Shown here in pieces: positions 58,246-64,000 of a DNA stretch of 64,000 nucleotides; the stretch's first letter is position 1, and every line of letters starts with the position of its first letter. The notes beneath the pieces are model-generated. The model was not told the DNA's origin. It saw only the letters and a program-made list of their open reading frames with translations, and did not search any database. The translations under genes were made by a program, and so were the position numbers. The stretch lies in assembly GCA_003222395.1 (NCBI GenBank), contig QHWB01000052.1, positions 186,001-250,000 of the forward strand, read 5' to 3'. This DNA is from Acidobacteriota bacterium (GTDB lineage: Bacteria > Acidobacteriota > Vicinamibacteria > Vicinamibacterales > CAVVIG01).

Positions 58246-61200
58246 TCAAAAGAGCAGCTTCACCGCGAGCTGCATGTTGAACGGCTCACCGGGGCCGATG
58301 CCCGGGGAGCCGCGCGAGTCGCCGATGGTGTCGCCGACGCGTCCGAGCCCGCCGCCGACGCGGCTGCCGGGCTGCGCGAGGTTGACGCGGTTGAATATAT
58401 TGAACATCTCGAGCCGCAGCTGCGCGCGCACCTGGTCGCGCAGCGGAATCGCCTTGAACACCGAGAGATCGACCGACGCGTATCCGGGTCCATAGAGTGA
58501 GTTGCGGGCGATGGCTCCGTAGTTGCCGCTCGCCGGGTTGACGAACGACGTCCGGTTGATCCAGGTCACCGACTGTCCGCTCGTCACCGCGTGCGAGACG
58601 CCGTCGAAGGGATCGGCCACCTGGTTGGCGCGCGTCGTATTCTCGCCGGTGCCGCTCGTGTCCGAGGACGCGCGGACGGTGAACGGGAATCCGGTGCGAA
58701 CCGAGATGTTCGTGTTCAACTGCCAGCCGTGCGACAACCACGCCGGCCCGTGCGACGATCCGGGAACGTCATAAAGCAGATAGCCGCCGACGTGGTGACG
58801 GATGTCCGATGCGGCGTTGCTGTAGTCGCCCATCAGGTTGTTGCTGTCCTGCGGCAGCGAGGTGGCGTTGGACGCCTCGTCCCGGTTGTGCGCCAGAGTG
58901 TAGGAGAGCTGCGAGATGACGCCGTGCCAGTTTCGCGTGCGCAATGTCGCCTGCAATGAGTTGTAGCTGGAGATGCCGACGCTCTCGAGCTGATCGATCA
59001 CGCCGAAGTTCGGGAACTGCGCGAAGTACGGCCGCGTCTGCTGTTGAAACGTGAACCCGGCCGCGTTCGTCCCTCTGACGAAGCCGCTCCCCATCGCCGC
59101 CTGGTTGATGTCGCGCACGATGTTGAGACGCCGCCCCTTCGACCCCACGTATCCGATCTGCACGATCGCGTTCCGTCCCAGCGTCTTTTCGACGTTCACG
59201 TTGTAGCTCGTCACGTACGCCGGCCTGAAGTCCGGACTGACCGAAAACAGATTGATCACGTTGTTCCCGGAAAGCGAGATGTTCGCCGGAAAGATCGCCT
59301 GGCTGGGCGCGATGGTGTAGCCGTTCCTCGTAATCTGGTAGACAGGCTTCGATCCCGCGGGGTTCGCTTCCACGCCGATCGCGCCGTTGTTGGCGAGCGA
59401 GGCCTGATCGAGGAAGGGAGACATCGACGGCGTATCGTAGAAGAGCCCGAGGCCGCCGCGCACGACGAGGTCGTCGCGCCCGTTCGGCTGATACGTGAAT
59501 CCGAGGCGCGGGCTGAAGTTCTTCCACGATCGCGGATAGAGATCCTCGATGTCCCGGCCGACGACGACCAGTCCTCCACGGTTCGGATCGAACGTCGAGA
59601 GATCCTGTCTGCCGTCGTGCATCGGTCCCTCGAAGTCCCACCGCAGACCGAGGTTGATGTTCAACTGACGGTTCAGCCGCCACGAATCCTGCGCGAACAG
59701 GTTGGCCAGGTTCTGGTCGACGTGACGTCTGACGTCGCCGCTGAGGATCGTCGACTGATATACGTATCCGGCCAGGAAGTCAGCGAGCGCGGCGATGTTC
59801 GTGTCGTAGCCGGTCACGCTCAGCAGGCCGCCCCATGGTCCCTGAGTGCCGTTGAAAAAGAAATTTCCGCGGCCGCCGTCGTTGTTGCCGCCGCCGGCGC
59901 CGAACTCCTCGATGCCGACACGCCGGATTTCCCCTCCGAAGCGCATCTCGTGCTTCCCCTTCGTATACGAGAGGGCGTCGGACACGTGCGTGATGACATC
60001 GGTGCGGCCCGAGTTCGGACTGACACCGGTGGGATCGAATCCGGTGATCGAGAGAAACGGCGCGCCGGCCAGATCGCTCCCGCTCACGCCGGTGTTGAAG
60101 CCGAGGCGCACCGGGTCGAAGCTGCTGTTCGCGTCCGAGAACGTCTGGTTGAAATAGTTCACGCCGACAAGGAGCTGATTCGTGAGCGACGATCCGAGCA
60201 CCGCGTTGTGGACCGCCGAGTAGTTCTGCACGCGCATCGGTCCGACCTGGAAGTAGTCCGAGATCAGCGATCCGACCGGCGCCGTCTGGCTCCCGCGGCC
60301 GAAGAACGCTCGAAACGACAGCCGGTGATCGTTGTTGAGGCTGTGATCGACCTTGACGAGAAAATTGTGGCTGTAGCCGGTCTGCGGCGTCGGATTGAAG
60401 TAGTTGTTCGACGAAGCCGCTCCGGTCAACGTATCGGCCGGCCACAACGTGTTCAGAAGCGTCAGGGACACGGAGTTCACCGGCACCGAATACTGCTGCA
60501 GCAGCTGCATCGCGGCCGCCTGATACGCCGCCGACGGCATCGTGGCCAGCGCCTGATTGCCGATCACGAAATTCTGATGCTCGTAGGTCGTGAAGAAGAA
60601 CGTCTTGTCGCGCTCGATCGGCCCGCCGAGCGAGAAGCCGTAGTGCTCGTTGCGCAGTTTGTTCTTGGGCGAGTCGGTCGGCGCGAACGGCGACAGCGCG
60701 GCGAGCGCTTCGTTCCGGTTGTAGTAGTACGCGCTGCCGCGAGGCTGGTTCGTCCCCGACTTGATGATCAGGTTGACCGCGCCGCCGGGATTGCGTCCCG
60801 TCTCGGCGGACGCCTGCGTCTGCACCGAGTACTCCTCGACCGAGTCGAGCGGCAGCAGCACGCCGGGGATGCTGTTGATGCCTCCCTGGTTGACCGCTTT
60901 GATGTTGAACCACTGATCGTTGTTGTCGGTTCCCTCGATCTGCCAGTTGAACTGGTTCGATCGCGATCCGTTCATCGACGCGGCGCCGCCGCCTTCGTAA
61001 CCCGAGAAGCCGGGCGTCAACGCGAGCATCTGGCTGAAGTCGCGTCCGTTCAGCGGCAGATCCTGCACCGTGCGCGTGGAAAGGACGTTGGTGAGCGTCG
61101 TGGACGTCGTCTCGACGGCGACCGCCGCGGCCGATACCTGAACGTTCGCTTCGATCTGCGCCACGTTCAGCCTGACCGATACGGTGTAGATGGCGCCCGC

Positions 61201-61482
61201 CGACACGCGCACGCCGCGGATGGTGATCGTCTCGAAGCCGCTCTCCGAGACGACGATCGTGTAATCGCCCAGCGGCAGATCGGCGAACGTGAACGCGCCC
61301 GCTGTCGACGATATCGTCGAATACGACAGGCCGGTCGCTTCGTTGGTCGCCTTGACGTCGGCGCCCGGCAGGATGGCGCCGGTCTGATCGGTGACGATGC
61401 CGTTGATGCCGCCGCGGAAGGTTTGAGCGCCGGCGGCGCCCGCGATCATGAGGAAAACAAGAAGGCCGGTGAGAACGCGCAT
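58246..61482 (-). CDS. TonB-dependent receptor, Oar-like
   Basis: 1078 residues from ATG 61482. The signal peptide (MRVLTGLLVFLMIAGAAGA) precedes a carboxypeptidase-regulatory domain (GGINGIVTDQTGAILPGADV; AFTFADLPLGDYTIVVSESG). The plug begins near 105 (VQVSAAAVAVETTSTTLTNV). The barrel ends NMQLAVKLLF with terminal F. The ligand is unknown. It lies alone between gene remnants and the MNT/HEPN pair. TATAAG about 55 bases upstream of the start could be part of its promoter. Confidence 0.92.
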   Translation of the reverse strand: MRVLTGLLVFLMIAGAAGAQTFRGGINGIVTDQTGAILPGADVKATNEATGLSYSTISSTAGAFTFADLPLGDYTIVVSESGFETITIRGVRVSAGAIYTVSVRLNVAQIEANVQVSAAAVAVETTSTTLTNVLSTRTVQDLPLNGRDFSQMLALTPGFSGYEGGGAASMNGSRSNQFNWQIEGTDNNDQWFNIKAVNQGGINSIPGVLLPLDSVEEYSVQTQASAETGRNPGGAVNLIIKSGTNQPRGSAYYYNRNEALAALSPFAPTDSPKNKLRNEHYGFSLGGPIERDKTFFFTTYEHQNFVIGNQALATMPSAAYQAAAMQLLQQYSVPVNSVSLTLLNTLWPADTLTGAASSNNYFNPTPQTGYSHNFLVKVDHSLNNDHRLSFRAFFGRGSQTAPVGSLISDYFQVGPMRVQNYSAVHNAVLGSSLTNQLLVGVNYFNQTFSDANSSFDPVRLGFNTGVSGSDLAGAPFLSITGFDPTGVSPNSGRTDVITHVSDALSYTKGKHEMRFGGEIRRVGIEEFGAGGGNNDGGRGNFFFNGTQGPWGGLLSVTGYDTNIAALADFLAGYVYQSTILSGDVRRHVDQNLANLFAQDSWRLNRQLNINLGLRWDFEGPMHDGRQDLSTFDPNRGGLVVVGRDIEDLYPRSWKNFSPRLGFTYQPNGRDDLVVRGGLGLFYDTPSMSPFLDQASLANNGAIGVEANPAGSKPVYQITRNGYTIAPSQAIFPANISLSGNNVINLFSVSPDFRPAYVTSYNVNVEKTLGRNAIVQIGYVGSKGRRLNIVRDINQAAMGSGFVRGTNAAGFTFQQQTRPYFAQFPNFGVIDQLESVGISSYNSLQATLRTRNWHGVISQLSYTLAHNRDEASNATSLPQDSNNLMGDYSNAASDIRHHVGGYLLYDVPGSSHGPAWLSHGWQLNTNISVRTGFPFTVRASSDTSGTGENTTRANQVADPFDGVSHAVTSGQSVTWINRTSFVNPASGNYGAIARNSLYGPGYASVDLSVFKAIPLRDQVRAQLRLEMFNIFNRVNLAQPGSRVGGGLGRVGDTIGDSRGSPGIGPGEPFNMQLAVKLLF

Positions 61483-61631
61483 CAGGATTCCCTTTCACGG
61501 GCGACGCCAGTCGCTCGCGGTCTTCTTATAGCACCGCCCATCGAGGCTTCTTTCACACGTAGCATCTACCCGGACGACGGCGATCCAGGCAGCAACGCGC
61601 GGCGTCGCCGGCTCCGCCAGGCGAACAGCGG

Positions 61632-61988
61632 TCAGCGCACCCAGACCGTTTCGCGGAGCAGCATCGATCCGAAACGGCTTTCGCTCGTCTCGAGATCGCG
61701 CCACTCGTCAGCACTGTAAACCAGCAACTCCGCCGGGACCGGAAGATCGGTAAGGTCCCAATCGATCGCACGTCGATCTCGCGGCTCGCGCGATTGCGCG
61801 ACAACCGCGATCAGATCCAGATCGCTGCCGACGCCCCAGTCGCCCCGCGCGTACGAGCCGAAGTAGCCGAGCCGACGCACGTCGCGGTGCTCCGCGACGA
61901 TACGGTTCGCCCAGTCCCGCACTGCGCGATCAACCTGCGCGCGGTTCGGCCAGACGAGCACGGACGAATTCAATGATCTCACCGGCAT
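61632..61988 (-). CDS. Nucleotidyltransferase domain protein (MNT type)
   Basis: About 118 residues from ATG 61988; a GTG at 61961 (VLVWPNRAQ) is an equal candidate. The active-site motif is G-S-Y-A-R-G-D with S-D-L-D-L in FGSYARGDWGVGSDLDLIAV, a minimal pol-beta nucleotidyltransferase. It overlaps the HEPN gene, its usual partner. In known pairs the MNT protein transfers AMP to the HEPN protein and neutralises it. Whether this pair acts as toxin-antitoxin is not shown. Confidence 0.8.
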   Translation of the reverse strand: MPVRSLNSSVLVWPNRAQVDRAVRDWANRIVAEHRDVRRLGYFGSYARGDWGVGSDLDLIAVVAQSREPRDRRAIDWDLTDLPVPAELLVYSADEWRDLETSESRFGSMLLRETVWVR

Positions 61989-62325
61989 ACCGGATCGCTT
62001 CGTTGCTCTGAATCGGACCGTAGTGCTCGAACGGCGCTCCTTCGGCGTGACCGTTCGCATATCGCGTCGCCACATAGAAGTTATCGAGCACCTTGGCTTT
62101 CTCGCGCAACTCGTCTGGCGCCGATGGCAGCTCGCTCAACAATCGGGCGACGACGTGGCCCCACGCTTCCTGTCCGAGCGCGAGGTGCGTCGCTTTGACC
62201 GCCATCTCCGCGGCCTGCTGGGCAGCGAAACACGCCCACTCGTGCCGACCGTCTCGCTGTGACGCGCGCGCCTGGTCCAAGTCCCGTTCGGCCTGCGCGA
62301 ACCAGTCGCGAGCGCGATTTGGCAC
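61930..62325 (-). CDS. HEPN domain protein
   Basis: About 131 residues from GTG 62325 (VPNRARDWFAQAERDLDQAR), which matches the usual family start PNRA-DW; an upstream ATG at 62367 would add a poor N-terminus. HEWACFAAQQAAEMAVKATH is the typical first helices. The RNase-like R-x4-H motif is present in ATRYANGHAEG, but the tyrosine that follows it in HepT toxins is absent. It is paired with the overlapping nucleotidyltransferase gene. Confidence 0.8.
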   Translation of the reverse strand: MPNRARDWFAQAERDLDQARASQRDGRHEWACFAAQQAAEMAVKATHLALGQEAWGHVVARLLSELPSAPDELREKAKVLDNFYVATRYANGHAEGAPFEHYGPIQSNEAIRYAGEIIEFVRARLAEPRAG

Positions 62326-62521
62326 GCGGCCGAGTGTACCAGACGGAGCGGCGTCGTTATAATTCACGCGCTGTCACCGGGTCACTGGTGTATTTCGCAA
62401 TGCTCTCAGAGTCAGCCAACCCGAACGGGAAAGCGGAAACGCGCCGTTCGAGACGCGTCTGGCGCCGGCCGCGAGATGGAGATTCGAACGGCGTATACGA
62501 CTGTGTCCTTGGCGTCGGCGG

Positions 62522-62956
62522 TCAGATCTTCGCGGGGCGCGCGAACGGGACGATGTGTTCCCACTCGCTCGCGTCGGAGCGGGCGACGACCGCGACGACC
62601 GGCTCGGTCTCGCTGAGATTGAACACTTCGTGCGGGACGCCCGGCTCGATGAAGATGAAATCGCCGGCCTCGTTTTCGATCGTGAATTCCAGCGACGGTC
62701 CGTATTCGTGCCGGACGCGTCCCTGCAGGATGTAGAGCATCACCTCGAAGCCGACGTGGATGTGCGCCGCGGCGACGCCGCCGGGCGGAATGGTTGCGAC
62801 GTTCATCGACAGCTGCTTCGCGTTGACGTTCTTCTCGGACAGGCCGCTCTTGTATCGAATGCCGTTCCATCCGCGGACGTTGCCACTCGCCCGGACCGCG
62901 AAGATTCCGTCGCGCCCCTCCGCCGCCGCGACATCGGAACGTAAAATCTCGGTCAT
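62522..62956 (-). CDS. Cupin domain protein
   Basis: 144 residues from ATG 62956, with GGAGG seven bases upstream. The fold is a single cupin: AAHIHVGFEVMLYILQGRVR (metal histidines and glutamate) and PGVPHEVFNLSETEPVVAVV (second motif). AKQLSMNVATIPPGGVAA precedes it. Cytoplasmic by appearance. Substrate unknown. It is divergent from the kynureninase-like gene, with 76 bases between the starts, and could share a promoter region with it. Confidence 0.8.
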   Translation of the reverse strand: MTEILRSDVAAAEGRDGIFAVRASGNVRGWNGIRYKSGLSEKNVNAKQLSMNVATIPPGGVAAAHIHVGFEVMLYILQGRVRHEYGPSLEFTIENEAGDFIFIEPGVPHEVFNLSETEPVVAVVARSDASEWEHIVPFARPAKI

Positions 62957-63032
62957 CGCATCCTCCGGCGTGTATCGTAGACGCGAATCTGGTTCGTGAC
63001 ACTCCGAACCTCGAACCCGAACGGTCAACAGC

Positions 63033-64000
63033 ATGCAATTGTCCACCGACCTCGAGGCCTGGCGCGCGGAATTTCCGATCCTGTCATCGACCGTCTACAT
63101 GATCAGCAACTCGCTCGGGGCGATGCCGCGCCGGACGGCGGACTCGCTGGCCGAGTACGCGCGCGTCTGGGCGGCGCGCGGCGTGCGCGCATGGGAGGAA
63201 CGGTGGTGGGAGATGGCGCGCGAAGTCGGCGACAAGGTCGCCGCCGTCATCGGTGCGCCGGCCGGCTCCGTCAGCATGCACGAGAACGTGACGACCGCGG
63301 CGATGGTCGCGCTTGGATGCGTGCGGCCGCCTGCCCTGAGCGCGGTCGAGGGGAGCCGGACGCGTAACCGGATCGTCTGTCTCGCCGCCGATTTCCCGTC
63401 TCTTGTCTACTTGTATCGCGCGCAGCAGCCGCTCGGCTTCGACGTCATCGTCGTTCCCGCCGATTCCGACTTCACCGTGCCGCTCGATCGGCTGCTCGGC
63501 GCGATTGACGAACGCACGGCGTTCGTCTCGTTCTCGCACGTGCTGTTCAAGACGTCGTACATCATGGACGCGGCGGCGATCGTGGCGCATGCGCGCGAGC
63601 GCGGCGCGCTCGTGATGCTCGATGGGTACCAGTCGGCGGGAATCATTCCGGTAGACGTCACCGCGCTCGGCGTCGACTTCTTCGTCGGCGGATGCCTCAA
63701 GTGGCTCTGCGGAGGGCCAGGCACGGCATTTCTCTACACGCGGCCCGATCTTCTTCACACCGTCGAGCCGCGATTCACCGGCTGGTTTGCTCATCGCAGC
63801 CCGTTCGCCTTCGACACCGGCGCGATCGACCCGCGCGGCGACGCCATGCGCATGATGAACGGCACGCCGTCGATTCCCGCGTACTACGCCGCGCTGCCCG
63901 GGCTGGAGATCATCGCGGAGGTCGGCGTCGACCGCATCCGCGCCAGATCGAAGCAGATGACCGCGCGCATCTTCGAGCTCGCCGATCGCTACGGCTTCCC
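63033..64000 (+). CDS. Kynureninase-like PLP enzyme (aminotransferase class V), cut by window end
   Basis: 322 codons are visible without a stop. MQLSTDLEAWRAEFPILSST, VYMISNSLGAMPRRTADSLA and SVSMHENVTTAAMVALG fit the kynureninase N-terminus. LVMLDGYQSAGIIPVDVTAL carries the PLP-pyridine aspartate. K223 in GGCLKWLCGGPG is the PLP lysine. Kynureninase cleaves kynurenine to anthranilate and alanine; class V relatives vary in substrate. A short repeat in frame encodes PALSAVEG between residues of about 100 and 108 (see 63332). The C-terminus lies outside the window. Confidence 0.82.
   Translation, partial: MQLSTDLEAWRAEFPILSSTVYMISNSLGAMPRRTADSLAEYARVWAARGVRAWEERWWEMAREVGDKVAAVIGAPAGSVSMHENVTTAAMVALGCVRPPALSAVEGSRTRNRIVCLAADFPSLVYLYRAQQPLGFDVIVVPADSDFTVPLDRLLGAIDERTAFVSFSHVLFKTSYIMDAAAIVAHARERGALVMLDGYQSAGIIPVDVTALGVDFFVGGCLKWLCGGPGTAFLYTRPDLLHTVEPRFTGWFAHRSPFAFDTGAIDPRGDAMRMMNGTPSIPAYYAALPGLEIIAEVGVDRIRARSKQMTARIFELADRYGF
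63332..63354. repeat. TGCCCTGAGCG...GTCGAGGGG repeat inside the kynureninase-like gene
   Basis: TGCCCTGAGCGCGGTCGAGG is in frame and encodes PALSAVEG. This word resembles, as I recall, a short repeat common in several phyla (CCCTGAGCGNNGTCGAAGGG). It lies between the N-terminal helices and the RNRIVCLAADFP strand, where the family has a loop. Confidence 0.65.

Overview
The window looks like chromosomal DNA of a soil-type Acidobacteriota, probably the Vicinamibacteria lineage. This is inferred from high GC, Oar-like TonB receptors with an N-terminal carboxypeptidase-regulatory domain, an ADOP-type permease, secreted cytochrome c/monooxygenase-like proteins, PQQ-type propellers, DUF1080, and extragenic palindromes between and inside genes. 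It was not checked against a database. No rRNA, tRNA, CRISPR array, phage or transposase gene was seen.

Layout. 1-7.1 kb: a cut-off amidohydrolase, a broken TonB receptor, a B3-like metallo-hydrolase, a DUF1624 remnant, an AsmA protein and two secreted proteins of unknown role. 7.1-17.9 kb: an intact TonB receptor, an MFS/spermidine-synthase/TPR fusion and two c-type cytochrome proteins with copper-monooxygenase-like C-termini, all on the minus strand. 18-24.8 kb: a metallo-hydrolase, an amidohydrolase remnant, two small ORFs, a sodium:solute symporter, an intact ADOP permease and a collapsed second ADOP permease. 24.8-46.7 kb: a sugar island. It has a CUT2 ABC importer whose second permease is continuous with the substrate-binding protein, a TonB receptor, a divergent IclR-HTH/sugar-binding regulator, rhamnulose-1-P aldolase/lactaldehyde dehydrogenase, rhamnulokinase, a DUF1080 protein, a Gfo/Idh/MocA oxidoreductase, a sugar isomerase/epimerase, a cupin, a PQQ-type propeller, a mutarotase-like protein and L-rhamnose isomerase. 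46.9-57.1 kb: a tight nitrogen-assimilation operon, gltB-gltD-glnD-PII-amt. 57.2-64 kb: a membrane protein, two gene remnants, a TonB receptor, a nucleotidyltransferase/HEPN pair, a cupin and the start of a kynureninase-like PLP enzyme.

How it works together. The sugar island could carry L-rhamnose, or a rhamnoside, from the outer membrane to lactaldehyde oxidation. DUF1080 (a 3-keto-disaccharide hydrolase family), the Gfo/Idh/MocA enzyme and the sugar isomerase, in overlapping genes with rhamnulokinase, suggest that glycoside cleavage through a 3-keto intermediate feeds the pathway; this is inference. The nitrogen operon joins the PII sensor, its modifying enzyme, the ammonium channel and GOGAT in one transcript.

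Two patterns recur. First, short palindromic or repeated elements sit inside open reading frames without breaking them (MFS/spermidine synthase, aldolase/dehydrogenase, signal peptide of a cytochrome-like protein, kynureninase), and related ones lie between genes. Second, at least six gene remnants carry clean internal or terminal deletions, some with one-base frameshifts. They may be real decay or assembly collapse, which reads would settle.
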